Assembly (NCBI RefSeq): GCF_000715075.1
Contig: NC_134095.1
Location: 8,604,722 to 8,668,721, forward strand
Reading direction: 5' to 3'
Origin: Nicotiana tabacum
Lineage: Eukaryota > Streptophyta > Magnoliopsida > Solanales > Solanaceae
Length of the DNA stretch: 64,000 bases
Shown: positions 1-10,319 of the stretch, one piece after another
How the letters are laid out: every line of letters begins with the position of its first letter
How positions within the stretch are numbered: the first letter of the stretch is position 1
Translations under genes and position numbers: made by a program
Notes under the pieces: model-generated
The model's input: the letters and a program-made list of their open reading frames with translations, nothing else
The model's database searches: none
What the model was told of the DNA's origin: nothing

Positions 1-849
1 TTTTAAATAATTATTTTCTATAGTACGTATATTTTAAAATTTTTATTTTCTTTCATTCTCAATTGTGTAAATAACTTTTTGAGTTTTTTTGTTAATATCA
101 AAATTATTATTACGAACAAATTGTTTAATTAACTTTCTACTATGCTCAATATTTTATTATTCCAATATTATATATGCTTAAATACTATTTTAATTTTTTT
201 AATTTGTAAATAATTTTTTTAGGTATGTCCATAATATAAATTAAAAAGAGAAAAATTCTTATATTAAAAAGCTAAAAAAAAGAAGAAGATAAAAGTTGAT
301 AATGTAGAGGCTAAAATAGGTATTTGGCGATCAAAAATTTGAGAAATTTAGTTAAGTGAGCTTCTGAGTGCTATTAACATAGTTAAGTAACTTTGTTCTT
401 ACAAACAGAAGAAAGATGACTTTGGTATATAATTTCGGATAGTTGAGTGTCCATTTGAATAATGGACTTTATTTATTGTGCTTTTCCAACATAATGCTAC
501 TCACTCTGCTCCATTTGTGGAGCTTTTCGCTTTTTGAGAGCCACTTTGACTAGTCTTTAAAGCTATATTGGATTAGATCAACTCAATATTTTAAAATTAA
601 AAGTTAGATATTCAAAGCTGTAGATCTTCTCATACATAAGATGAAAAAATACATTTCAAAATGTTGATCAAAATTTACATAGTTTGAAACTCGAAAAGCG
701 AAAAGATTCAAATCGGGAACGGCTAAAGTTTAATAAGATACGAACCGACATAAAGCATCTTTTCTATTTTATTTTTGAATATCACCTATATCCGTCTAGT
801 AGCCTGGTCTGATGTTATGTTCCCTGTTTGTTTTAACTTATAATTTAAG
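1..849. other. AT-rich non-coding DNA upstream of the serpin exon
   Basis: No coding segment or repeat family is recognisable here. The last part probably is intron of the serpin gene, because an AG at 848-849 immediately precedes sequence that reads as serpin. The first serpin exon is not visible in this stretch and probably lies left of the window or has been lost. Confidence 0.4.
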
Positions 850-1179
850 CCTCTTGAAGTTGCCAAAGAAGTCAATAAGTGGGTTGAAGAGAAAACTAAT
901 GGTCTCATCAAAGAGATTCTTCCTCCTGGTGCAGTACACAACATGACTAGGCTCATATTGGCCAATACACTATATTTCAAAGGAGAATGAGTAAAGAAGT
1001 TCAACGCTTCAGAAACAAAAGACTATGAGTTCTATCTCCTCAACGGAACATCTATTAAAGCACCATTTATGACTAAGAATGGATTTTCCACGGTTGCAGC
1101 AGCCTATGATGGGTTTAAAGTGTTGGGACTTCCTTATAAATATGGCAATGACAATCGTCGCTTTTGCATGTATTTTATT
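850..1179 (+). pseudogene. Serpin pseudogene, central exon part (5' of the Copia insertion)
   Basis: In the frame starting at 850 the translation matches the middle of plant serpins: a [13 protein letters not shown] block, [12 protein letters not shown], then AAYDGFKVLGLPY and CMYFI. Serpins are protease inhibitors that trap their target by a reactive-centre-loop rearrangement; plant members are mostly cytosolic or extracellular. The reading frame carries TGA at 988-990, where the family has tryptophan, consistent with TGG to TGA. The exon is then cut at 1179 by a Copia element. The last five bases (TTATT, 1175-1179) are repeated at 6172-6176, so removing the element rejoins the two parts in frame. 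Identity as a serpin is secure; whether it was already dead when the element inserted cannot be told. Confidence 0.88.
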
Positions 1180-1524
1180 TGTTGCGGAAGCCAAATGTAT
1201 ATAGTGTGAATGAGTCACAACTACTATACCAAAATTATGGCAGCCATCAAATAATAAATAAGATAATAAAACAACATTAAAAGGAATACCAGAATTTACG
1301 AGGTTCGGCCAATTTCGCCTACTTCCTCGGACACAACCAATATTTTATTCCACTCCAAAATACAAGTGAAATAATACTAAAGAGAGAAGATACAAATGCC
1401 TTAAAATGATAAGAAGGCAAATGAGAGGTGTATTTAAATCCTAAACATTAGGGCTCCTTTTATAGGGAGCAATTTCCCCCAAATACAAGTCTCCCACCGA
1501 TATGGGATGAAGACATATTCAACA
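1180..1524 (-). repeat. Copia copy 1, 3' LTR
   Basis: Matches 5825-6171 along its whole length. It starts TGTTGCGGAAG on the plus strand and ends ATATTCAACA. In element orientation it carries the TATA box TATAAAA (plus 1458-1464) and, 33 bp upstream of that, an ATCCCATATCG motif (1498-1508), a degenerate copy of the snRNA-type upstream element. Confidence 0.93.
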
Positions 1525-1538
1525 AATCTCCACCTTGG
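1525..1538 (-). other. Copia copy 1 polypurine tract
   Basis: The sense strand reads CCAAGGTGGAGATT directly before the 3' LTR. The identical string lies at the same place in copy 2 (12075-12088). This is the expected site for priming plus-strand DNA synthesis. Confidence 0.8.
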
Positions 1539-1686
1539 CAAAATTTCACATCTTCAATTTTCTCTCTGTAACAAATTTTGGTTGTGTCTTCATCTTCAAT
1601 CTTCAGTGTTCAATAATGTTGATCAAATCGAAGCAATGTTGAAACTTGACCGCAGTCACCATTTTTGTCAGCATATCAGCAGGATT

Positions 1687-3190
1687 CTATGTAGTGTGAA
1701 TTTTCTTCACCATGACTCCACCTTCTTCTATGATTTCTCGTATGAAATGATACCGAACATCAATGTGCTTCGTCCTTGCATGATAAACTTGGTTCTTCGC
1801 TAATTGAATAGCACTTTGATTATCACAAAAAATTGTGATACTTTTTTGTCCAATACCAAGCTCTTTTAGCAACCCCTGAAGCCAAATTGCCTCCTTCACA
1901 GCCTCTGTAATAACCATGTACTCTGCCTTTGTTGTAGACAAAGCAACTGTTGATTGTAAAGTAGACTTCCAACTAACTGGTGCCTTTGCAAAAGTAAACA
2001 TATAATCAGTAGTTGATCCTCGTTTGTCCAGATCACCCGTAAAATCTGAGTCACAATATCCAACTACAGACTAATTGCCTTCCTGCTCAAAAACTAACCC
2101 AACATCTATAATATTATGAATATACCGTAGAATCCACTTCACAGCTTGCCAATGCTCCTTTCCTGGATTATGCGTATATCTGCTAATAACTCCAACAGCT
2201 TGTGAAATGTCAAGTCTCGTACAGACCATTGCATACATCAAGCTACCAATAACATTTGTATATGGTACCTTTGACATATACCCTCGTTCAGCTTCATCTT
2301 TTGGCGAGATAGTAGTACTTAGCTTAAAATGGGGAGCAAGTGGAGTATGAACTGGCATAGTCTTCTCATCTATGCCAAAACGTTGTAGTACTCTTTTCAA
2401 ATATTCTTTTTGAGATAAACAGAGTTTCTTTGAACGTCTATCTCTTATTATCTCTATGCCAAGAATTTTTCTTTGCCTCACCCAGATCCTTTATCTCGAA
2501 CTCCTTCTTCAGTTGAGTCTTCAACTTATCAATTTCTTCCGAATTCTTGGAAGCTATCAACCTATCATCAACATATAGGAGACGATATATAAAGGAACCA
2601 TCTTTAAGCTTGCGCAAATACACACAATGATCGTATTTGCTTATCTTGTACCCTTGCCGCAACATAAACTTGTCAAATAGTTTGTACCATTGTCTAGAAG
2701 ATTGTTTCAATCTGTATAACGATTTTTCAAGTTTGCACACCATATTTTCCTTTCCAGCAACTTTGAATCATTTTGGCTGAGTCATGCAGATTTCCTCCTC
2801 CAAGTTTCCATGTAAAAATGCAGTTTTTATATCTATATAAACTAGTTCCAAATCCAACTGTGCTACCAAAGCCAACATAATTCTAATAGAGAAATATTTT
2901 ACAACTAGAGAAAACACTTCATTGTAATCAATTCCCTCCTTTTGAGCATATCCTTTGGCCACCAATCTTGCTTTGTAGCGAACATCTTCTTGGTTAGGAA
3001 ATCATTCTTTCTTTACAAATACCCATTTGCACCCAATTGCTTTCTTTCCCTTCGGGAGATTGACCAATCTCTATGTATGATTCTGATGAAGGGACTGTAT
3101 TTCATCATTCATAGCAATCCTCTACTTATCTTCTTTAGAACTTTCGATTGCGTCTTTATAAGTGGTAGGAACATCATCAGCTATAATTGA
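1687..3190 (-). pseudogene. Copia copy 1 RT and RNase H, broken
   Basis: The reverse transcriptase keeps the catalytic YVDD in RLLYVDDRLIASK (around 2575), preceded by the LVAKGYAQKEGIDY block. RNase H includes STTKAEYMVITEAVKEAIW and the KHIDVRYHFIRE block. Compared with copy 2, in-frame stops come from TGG to TAG (two sites near 3060-3110), GGA to TGA (near 3000 and 2768) and further changes near 2071 and 1687. A frameshift near 2471 separates the RT thumb from the preceding part. It cannot make a full product; copy 2 supplies the comparison that identifies each lesion. Confidence 0.9.
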
Positions 3191-3286
3191 GGTGGCACAA
3201 GCAACCGTCTCTATAAGACGAACAAGTTTTGTTATTGTCTTTTTTAGTCTGCTGGTTGCTATTGATTCAAGTTGTTGTCGAGGTTC

Positions 3287-4945
3287 CTAAGTTGGAATCT
3301 CCCTCTCTACTGGCTCTTCTTCCAGAGGATAATCTTTATTTGTTTCCTCTTCTGCTTCTTGTGTAGGAAAAATAAAATTTCCCTCAAACTCCACTTGCTT
3401 AGAAGCACCCTCATTTTGTTTGGTATCTTCTGTTATTTTATTTACCATAGTAGATTCATCAAAGGTAACATCCCTGCTGAATATTACTTTCTTTGTCATA
3501 GGACACCATAAGCGATATCCTTTGACTCCAAAAGTAATCCCCAGGAAAATAGCCTTCGTTGCCCTTGGATCCAATTTTGACTCTGTCACATGATAATATG
3601 CAGTTGAGCCAAACACGTGCAAAGAGTCATAATCTACAACAGGCTTTCCATACCATTTTTCAAATGGTGTCTTGCCATCAATAACAATAGATGATAAGCG
3701 ATTAATGATGTGGCATGCATATGTAACTGCCTCAGCCCAAAATTCTTTGCCCAAGCCAGCATTGGACAACATACACCGTACCTTCTCCAGCAAGGTCCGA
3801 TTCATACATTTTGCCACTCCATTCTGTTCTGGTGTATGTCTGACAGTGAAGTATCAGACGATGCCATAATTTTCACAGACCTTATTAAAATGATCATTTT
3901 TGTATTCACCTCCATTGTCTGTGCGAATACACTTGATCCTCCTGCCTGTTTGATTCTCCACCATCATTTTCCATTTGAGAAAAATTCCCAACACTTTATC
4001 TTTGCTCTTTATTGTATACACCCACACTCTTCGGGAAAAATCATCAACAAAGGTTACAAAATAGTGCTTCCCACCCAATGAAGGTGTTTTGGAAGGACCC
4101 CAAACATCAGAGTGTACATAATCCAAAATACCTTTAGTATTATGGATCGCTGTACCAAATTTAACCCTTGCCTGTTTCCCTTTGACACAATACTCGCAAA
4201 ACTCCAAGTTGCAAGCCTTTACTCCTTTTAACAATCCTTGATCTGATAAAGTTTTCAAGGATTTTCCTCCAACATGTCCTAAGCGCATGTGCCATAGCCT
4301 GGTTGCTTCTACCTTTTTTTTGTCACTGGATGTTACTGTCGCTGTCCCAATAACTGTACTATCGCGATAACTGTACATGTTATTGTTATTCCGATTGGCC
4401 TTCATTACCACTAGTGCACCAGAACATACTCTCATCACTCCATTTTCGGCAATGATTTTGAACCCTTTTGATTCTAGGGCTCCCACAGAGATGAGATTTT
4501 TCTTCAAACCCGGTACATATCGAACATCTGTTAATGTTCTAATCATTCCATCATGGTTCCTTAATCGTATTGAACCAATGTCATATGAGGTAAGAAGGTT
4601 GTTATCCGCTGTGTGGACGACTCCATATTCTCCTTCTTGAAAATCCACGAACCAGTCCCTGTTGAGACACATATGATAGCTACAAGCCGAGTCCATCAAC
4701 CATATGTCTGATAATGTTGATGGCTCTGTTGTAACTAATGAGAAGTCTGAATCATCACCATCAGCTACATTTGAATCCATAATGGCCTTTCCATTGTTAT
4801 GTTTGGCCTTATTCTTCAACTTCGGACAGTCTTTCTTCCAGTGCCCCTTTTCTCGACAAAAGGCACATTTATCTTTGCGGGGTCTAGGTCTTGACTTGGA
4901 TCTTCCTTTCTTTGTCTTTGTTTTATTTTGAGGATGACCCCTCAC
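3287..4945 (-). pseudogene. Copia copy 1 zinc knuckle, protease and integrase, broken
   Basis: Minus-strand order: nucleocapsid CCHC knuckle CAFCREKGHWKKDC (about residues 28-41 of the 4945 frame), aspartic protease start DIWLMDSACSYHMC, integrase HHCC zinc region (LWHMRLGHVGG ... CNLEFCEYC), then the DDE core with TFVDDFSRRVWVY and RTDNGGEY. The frame is stopped at 3854-3856 by TGA where copy 2 has CGA, a CpG transition. The remainder of integrase (AKCMNRTLLEKVRCML ... VIFSRDVTFDE) continues to a TAG at 3287 where copy 2 has CAG. Integrase would insert the cDNA; here it is truncated. Confidence 0.92.
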
Positions 4946-4972
4946 AACCAGTGCTTCTCCTTCTCCGCCTTT

Positions 4973-5625
4973 CTATTTTTCTCCCTTTCTTTGTTCATAG
5001 CTGTACAAAGCCGAACAAACTTCTTTGAGAGAAATTTCGTCATTCCCATGGAGTAGAGTAGTTTCAAGGTGCTCGTACTCATCAGGAAGTGACCCTAACA
5101 ACATCAAGGCCAAGTCACCATCATCAAAAGTTACATCTATATTTTGCAAATCTGTGGCCAACTTATTGAAACTGGTGATATGTTCATTCATCGTGGTACC
5201 AGGAACATAGGTGAAGCGAAACAATCTCTTCTTCATGTACAATTTATTTTGACTGTTTTTCTTCAAAAATTTATTCTTTAGTGCTTTCCATAATTTACTT
5301 GCAGAAGTTTCCTTTGTGTAGGAATATTTCTGCTCTTTAGCAAGGTAGGATCGAATGGTACCGCAAGCAACACGGTTGATAATTATCTAATCTTCTTCTC
5401 CAATAACATCTGGTCTTTTTCTTAAATGGCAAGATCTAGCCCTTGTTGAAAAAGGACATCTAGAACCTCGCCTTGCCACATCCCAAAATGTCCTGACCCA
5501 TCAAAAATTTCTACCGCAAATTTCGCATTTGACACAATTCTTGTCATAAGCGAAGATGCCAATGATGACGTATTGTTGACACTTGATATAGATTCTTCTT
5601 GTTTATTGTCTCCCATCTTTGACAC
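4973..5625 (-). pseudogene. Copia copy 1 gag, broken
   Basis: The gag start is the ATG just before GDNKQEESISSVNN at 5625. The frame reads GHFGMWQGEVLDVLFQQGLDL and later FTYVPGTTMNEHITSFNKLATDLQ and LLGSLPDEYEHLETTLLHG, a typical Copia gag (UBN2-like) pattern. Stops lie at 5422 (GAA to TAA against copy 2), near 5385 (TGG to TAG) and 4973 (CAG to TAG). Gag would form the virus-like particle. Confidence 0.9.
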
Positions 5626-5809
5626 AAATATTATTTAATAGCTGACGACGCAAATCAAGATTATTTCCTTTCTGGTGTGGAAGATCAGACTAAGCTGCAA
5701 TCACAGAGCATACTCAGACAGAACCTTGACTCAGTTACCAAGATAAATCTTTTCTGATGTGGAAGATCAGACTATGCTGCAACCACAGAACATACTTAGA
5801 CAGTACCTT

Positions 5810-5822
5810 GGCTCTGATACCA
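5810..5822 (-). promoter_or_regulatory. Copia copy 1 primer-binding site (initiator tRNA-Met)
   Basis: The sense strand reads TGGTATCAGAGCC two bases after the 5' LTR. This is the standard Tnt1-type primer-binding site, complementary to the 3' end of initiator methionine tRNA. Confidence 0.9.
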
Positions 5823-5824
5823 AT

Positions 5825-6171
5825 TGTTGCGGAAGCCAAATGTATATAGTGTGAAGGAGTCACAACTACTATACCAAAAATTATGGTAGCCACCAAATAA
5901 TAAATAAGACAATAAAACAACAATAAAAGGGACACCAGAATTTACGAGGTTCGGTCAATTTCGCCTACTTCCTCGGACATAACCAATATTTTATTCCACT
6001 TCAAAATACAAGTAAAATAATACTAAAGAGAGAAGATATAAATGCCTTAAAAGGATAAGAAGGCAAATAAGAGGTGTATTTAAATTCTAAACATTAAGCT
6101 TCCTTTTATAGGGAGCAATTCTCCCTCAAATACAAGTCTCCCACCGACGTGGGATGAAGACATATTCAACA
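5825..6171 (-). repeat. Copia copy 1, 5' LTR
   Basis: 347 bp, paired with 1180-1524. In sense orientation it begins TGTTGAATATG and contains ATCCCACGTCG (6145-6155), a 34-bp gap, then TATAAAA (6104-6110), followed by the presumed R and U5. The promoter points left, away from the serpin 3' end. Confidence 0.93.
6104..6155 (-). promoter_or_regulatory. snRNA-type upstream element plus TATA box in the Copia 5' LTR
   Basis: ATCCCACGTCG ends 34 bp before TATAAAA. Plant U-snRNA genes use an upstream sequence element RTCCCACATCG, and the Pol II class places it about 33-34 bp from the TATA box. Ten of eleven bases match and the spacing fits. The motif also sits in a hairpin, TCCCAC-GTCG-GTGGGA. Functional use of the snRNA factors is inference. 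Confidence 0.5.
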
Positions 6172-6665
6172 TTATTCTCCCTGATACCAATGATGACTTA
6201 TCAACTATATGGGGAAAAATGACTTCAGAACCTGAATTCTTAACTCGTCATCTACCATCTAAGACAGTTGATGTGCGCAGGCTTCTTATTCCCAAATTCA
6301 AAATAACTTTTAATTTTGAAGCTTCCAAGGTTTTAAAAGAAGTTGGCCTCACACATCCTTTTTGTGGTGATGGTCTCGCTGAGATAGTGGACGATATCGT
6401 CCCTCTGTCTGTATCAAAAGTCCTTCACAAGTCATTTATTGAAGTCAATGAGGAAGGTACAAAAGTTGCGGCAGTTACTGCAGCTACAATGATGTATGGG
6501 TGCCCCGCTATGATGATTAAAGAGGAGCAGATAGATTTTGTTGCTGATCATCCCTTCTTGTTCCTTGTGAAAGATGATGTTACTGGTGTCATTTTGTTCA
6601 TAGGGACTGTTGAATCCTCTCGCTGTTTAGCACATTTTGGTTTAGTATTATTTTTGTATGATTGA
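6172..6665 (+). pseudogene. Serpin pseudogene, C-terminal part
   Basis: Starting inside the TTATT duplication the frame reads LPDTNDDLST, then PKFKITFNFEASKVLKEVGL, SKVLHKSFIEVNEEGTKVAAVTAA and IDFVADHPFLFLVKDDVTGVILFIGTV. These are the shutter and breach strands, the hinge EEGT and the conserved C-terminal strands of plant serpins. The reactive-centre stretch after the hinge reads TMMYGCPAMM, unlike the small-residue then Leu-Arg pattern common in LR-type plant serpins. After FIGTV the frame runs about 23 residues past the usual end to a TGA at 6663, suggesting loss of the original stop. The part is open on its own but has no start codon of its gene. It can only be a remnant. Confidence 0.92.
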
Positions 6666-6764
6666 AACAATTCTAATTAGAGAAGCTGTTTCGTTCTCAG
6701 TTTATATTTATAGTCATTCTACTTAGTATTTATGTGAGGTTAGTCTGATACGATTTTTATTCCT

Positions 6765-7195
6765 ATGGTTTTTCATGGTTATTGTTTTTGCTTTTCATTT
6801 ACTTTTTCGTATTTATGATGTTGTTATTATTTCTATAGTTTCTGTTGATGGTACTGATATATTGTCTCTTTTTGAACTGAGAGTCTTTCAGAAACAACTT
6901 CTCTACTCCCTCGGGATAGGGGTAAGGTCTGCGTACACACTCATGGGCGAAGCTACCTTTAGCAAAGGGTGGTCAACTGACCACCCTACGCTGAAAAATT
7001 ACGAAAAATTACACTGTGTATATAACTAAAATATTGATTTTAGATATATAAAACCTATATTGAACACTCTTTGTCGCAATTCTTTTTCTACTTCTTTCAA
7101 GTTTGAACACCCTTAGAAACATTTCTGGCTTCGCCACTGTACACTACCCTACCAAACACCACGAGTGAGATTTTATTGGGTTGTTGTTGTTGTTG
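6765..7195 (+). mobile_element. RTE-type LINE 3' end or TS-type SINE
   Basis: The segment GGGGTAAGGTCTGCGTACAC, then (after an insertion) GAGATTTTATTGGG and a (TTG)n tail, is the common 3' end of Solanaceae RTE LINEs and TS SINEs. The preceding GGTACTGATATATTG and TTTGAACTGAG resemble the RTE LINE fragment at about 41846-42556 (read on the minus strand), so a 5'-truncated LINE copy is as likely as a SINE. The left edge is uncertain. It lies just downstream of the serpin and is interrupted by a 199-bp MITE-like piece. Confidence 0.7.
6942..7140. mobile_element. 199-bp MITE-like insertion in the RTE/SINE tail
   Basis: It is bounded by ACACT at 6937-6941 and 7141-7145; removing one copy restores the usual GTACACACTACCCT order of the SINE/LINE tail. 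The ends carry short inverted repeats, GGGCGAAGC near 6945 and GCTTCGCC near 7128-7135. No coding capacity. The superfamily is not assigned; a 5-bp duplication does not decide it. Confidence 0.6.
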
Positions 7196-7503
7196 TTTAT
7201 ATTTATAATCAAGTTTTTTTCTTTTCTATCGGCTGTTATAGTATTTAATTTAATTAGTACACGAGTATTGGTCATATATGTACGAAAGTTAATCCGCCAA
7301 AACAAAATACATAGAGGAAAAAACAAACAGAAGAACAGTATTACAAAAAAAAGTCACTCCATCTCCTACCAGCATACGCTATTGTTTTGGTCTGTAATTT
7401 TGCTCTTTGGAAAAAAAGTAATGAAAAATAAGAGAAAAAAATTGCTATCCTTTTCTTGCCTCCAGCACATCAATCACAACAAGAAAATGTGATATGTAAA
7501 AAT
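7196..7503. other. Non-coding spacer
   Basis: AT-rich sequence between the RTE/SINE tail and the second Copia element. I see no gene, repeat family or RNA here. Confidence 0.5.
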
Positions 7504-7850
7504 TGTTGAAATTGTCAAAAAGTCCCATTGGTGGGTGACAATTTTGGATGGAAATTTTTCCTTATAAAAAGAGGCCTACTGTTTAGGATTAAGAAACACC
7601 TCTCGTTTTGCTTTCTTATCTTCTTAAGACATTTGTATCTTCTCTCTTTAGTATTATTTCACTTGTATTTTTAGAGTGAAATAAAATATTGGTTGTATCC
7701 GAGGAAGTAGGCAAAATTGGTCGAACCTCGTAAATTCTGGTGTTCCTTTTATTGTTGTATTATTGTCTTATTTATTATTTAGTGGCTACCATAATTTTTG
7801 GTATAGTAGTTGTGACTCATTCACACTATATACATTTGGCTTACACAACA
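7504..7850 (+). repeat. Copia copy 2, 5' LTR
   Basis: Begins TGTTGAAATTGTC and ends TTACACAACA. TATAAAA lies at 7563-7569. The upstream element seen in the 3' LTR (GTCCCACATCG) has lost two bases here (GTCCCATTGG, from 7522). The first 100 bp differ strongly from copy 1 while the rest aligns well. Confidence 0.93.
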
Positions 7851-7851
7851 A

Positions 7852-7864
7852 TTGGTATCAGAGC
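7852..7864 (+). promoter_or_regulatory. Copia copy 2 primer-binding site (initiator tRNA-Met)
   Basis: TGGTATCAGAGCC follows the 5' LTR after one or two bases, as in copy 1. Confidence 0.9.
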
Positions 7865-8057
7865 CAAGGTACTGTCTAAGTATGCTCTGTGGTTACAGCA
7901 TGGTCTGATCTTCTATATCAGAAAAGATTTATCTTGGTAACTGAGTCAAAGTTCTGTCTGAGTATGCTCTGTGGTTGCAACTTAGTCTGATCTTCCACAC
8001 CAGAAAGAAAATAATCTTGATTTTTGTCGTCAGCTATTAAATAATATTTGTGTCAAA

Positions 8058-8825
8058 GATGAGAGACAATAAACAAGAAGAATCTACATCAAGTGTCAAC
8101 AATACGTCATCATTGGCATCTTTTCTTATGACAAGAATTGTGTTAAATGCGAAATTTGCGGTAGAAATTTTTGACGGGTTGGGACATTTTGGATGTGGCA
8201 AGGCGAGGTTCTAGATGTCCTTTTCCAACAAGGGCTAGATCTTGCTATTGAAGAAAAGAGACCAGATGTTATTGGAGAAGAAGATTGGAGAATTATCAAC
8301 CGTGTTACTTGCGGTACTATTCGATCCTACTTTGCTAGAGAGCAGAAATATCCATGCATAAAAGAAACTTCTGCAAGTAAATTATGAAAAGCACTGGAGG
8401 ATAAATTTTTGAAGAAAAATAGTCAAAATAAATTGTACATGAAGAAGAGACTGTTTAACTTCACCTATGTTCCTGGTACCACCAGTTTTAATAAGTTGGT
8501 CACAAATTTGCAAAATATGGATGCAACTTTTGATGATGGTGACTTGGCCTTGATATTGTTGGGGTCACTTCCTGATGAGTACGAGCACCTTGAAACTACT
8601 TTACTCCATGGAAATGACGAAATTTCTCTAAGAGAAGTTTGTTCGGCTTTGTACAACTATGAACAAAGAAAGGGAGAAAAACAGAAGGGCGGAGAAGGAG
8701 AAGCACTGGTTGTGAGGGGTCGTCCTCAAAATCAAATAAGGACAAAGAAAAGAAGATCCAAGTCAAGATCTAGACCCATCATCGTCGAGAAAAGGGGCAC
8801 TGGAAGAAAGACTGTCCGAAGTTGA
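8058..8825 (+). pseudogene. Copia copy 2 gag, broken
   Basis: The gag start at 8058 reads MRDNKQEESTSSVNN. A frameshift near 8195 moves the frame to MWQGEVLDVLFQQG. A TGA near 8385 (ASKL stop) and a short in-frame deletion relative to copy 1 (the MNEHI residues before SFNKL) follow. The zinc knuckle is destroyed by a deletion near 8780: the frame runs into RPIIVEKRGTGRKTV instead of the CCHC motif. Confidence 0.88.
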
Positions 8826-10319
8826 AGAATAAGGCCAAACATAACAATGGAAAGGCCATTATGGATTCAAATGTAGCTGATGGTGATGATTCATACTTCT
8901 CATTAGTTACAACAGAGCCATCAACATCATCAGACATATGGTTGATGGACTCGGTTTGTAGCTATCATATGTGTCCCAACAAGAACTGGTTCGTGGATTT
9001 TCAAGAAGGAGAATATGGAGTCGTCCATACAGCGGATAACAACCCTCTTACCTCATATGGCATTGGTTCAATACGATTAAGGAACCATGATGGAATGATC
9101 AGAACATTAGCAGATGTTCGATATGTACCGGGTTTGAAGAAAAATCTCATCTCTATGGGAGCCCTAGAATCAAAAGGGTTCAAAATCATTGCAGAAAATG
9201 GAGCGATGAGAGTATGCTCAGGTGCACTAGTGGTAATGAAGGCCAATCGGAAGAATAATAACATGTACCTTTATCACGGTAGTACAGTTATTGGGACAAC
9301 GACAGTAACATTCAGTGACAAAAAAAAGATAGAAGCAACCAGGCTATGGCACATGCGCTTGGGACATGCTGGAGGAAAATCCTTGAAAACTCTATTAGAT
9401 CAAGGATTGTTAAAAGGAGTAAAGTCTTGCAATTTGGAGTTTTGCGAGCATTGTGTCAAAGGAAAACAGACAAGGGTTAAATTTGGTACAACGATCCATA
9501 ATACTAAAGGTATTTTGGATTATGTACACTCTAATGTTTGGGGTTCTTTCCAAAACACCTTTATTGGGTGGGAAGCACTATTTTGTAACCTTTGTTGATG
9601 ATTTTTCCCGAAAAGTGTGGGTGTATACAATGAAGAGCAAAGATGAAGTGTTGGGGATTTTTCTCAAATGGAAAATGATGGTGGAAAATCAAACAGGCAG
9701 GAGGATCAAGTGTATTTGCACAGACAATGGAGGTGATCTATGAAAATAATGGCATCGTCCGACACTTCACTGTCAGACATACACTACAACAGAATAGAGT
9801 GGCAGAACGTATGAACCAGACCTTGCTGGAGAAGGTACGATGTATGTTGTCCAATGCTGGCTTGGGCAAAGAATTTTGGGCTGAGGCAGTTACATATGCA
9901 TGCCACCTCATTAATCGCTTACCATCTGCTGCTATTGATGGCAAGACACAATTTGAAAAATGGTATGGAAAGCCTGTTGTAGATTACGACTCTTTGCACG
10001 TGTTTGGCTCAACTACATATTATCATGTGATAGAGTCAAAATTGGATCCAAGGGCAAAAAGGCTATTTTCATGGGAATTACTTTTGGAGTCAAAAGATAT
10101 CGCTTATGGTGCCCTATGACAAAGAAAGTAATATTCAGCAGGGATGTTACCTTTGATGAATCTGCTATGGTAAATAAGGTAACAAAAGATACCAAACAAA
10201 ATGAGGGTGCTTCTAAGCAAGTGGAGTTTGAGGGAAAATTTATTTTTCCTACACAAGAAGCATAAGAGGAAACAAATGAAGATTATCCTCTGGAAGAAGA
10301 GCCAGTAGAGAGGGAGATT
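8822..10319 (+). pseudogene. Copia copy 2 protease and integrase, broken
   Basis: The frame from 8822 reads DIWLMDSVCSYHMCPN (protease; catalytic D-S kept but the next residue is V, where copy 1 has A). It continues with the integrase zinc region LWHMRLGHAGG ... CNLEFCEHC. A frameshift near 9540 moves to TFVDDFSRKVWVY and CTDNGG, then a deletion near 9735 removes the GEYKND stretch present in copy 1. The last catalytic region (RVAERMNQTLLEKVRCML) follows in the next frame. Another shift near 10060 and a TAA at 10264 precede the linker to RT. Confidence 0.9.

Larger units (their letters stand above)
1180..6171 (-). mobile_element. Copia LTR retrotransposon, copy 1 (Tnt1/Tto1-like), complete but defective
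   Basis: A 4,992-bp Ty1/copia element lies on the minus strand with both LTRs (345 and 347 bp), TG...CA ends, primer-binding site, polypurine tract and a TTATT target duplication (1175-1179 and 6172-6176). Gene order is gag, zinc knuckle, protease, integrase, RT, RNase H, the Copia order. About eleven premature stops and one frameshift near 2471 make it non-autonomous. The two LTRs differ at roughly 23 of 347 positions by eye, so the insertion is old. The translation is closest in style to the Tnt1 class of Solanaceae elements; the family name is inference from protein motifs. Confidence 0.93.

Noticed and set aside
5810..5822. TGGTATCAGAGCC as part of a tRNA gene
   Set aside because: It is the primer-binding site next to a 5' LTR; no cloverleaf surrounds it. 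The same holds for 7852-7864 and 34907-34924.
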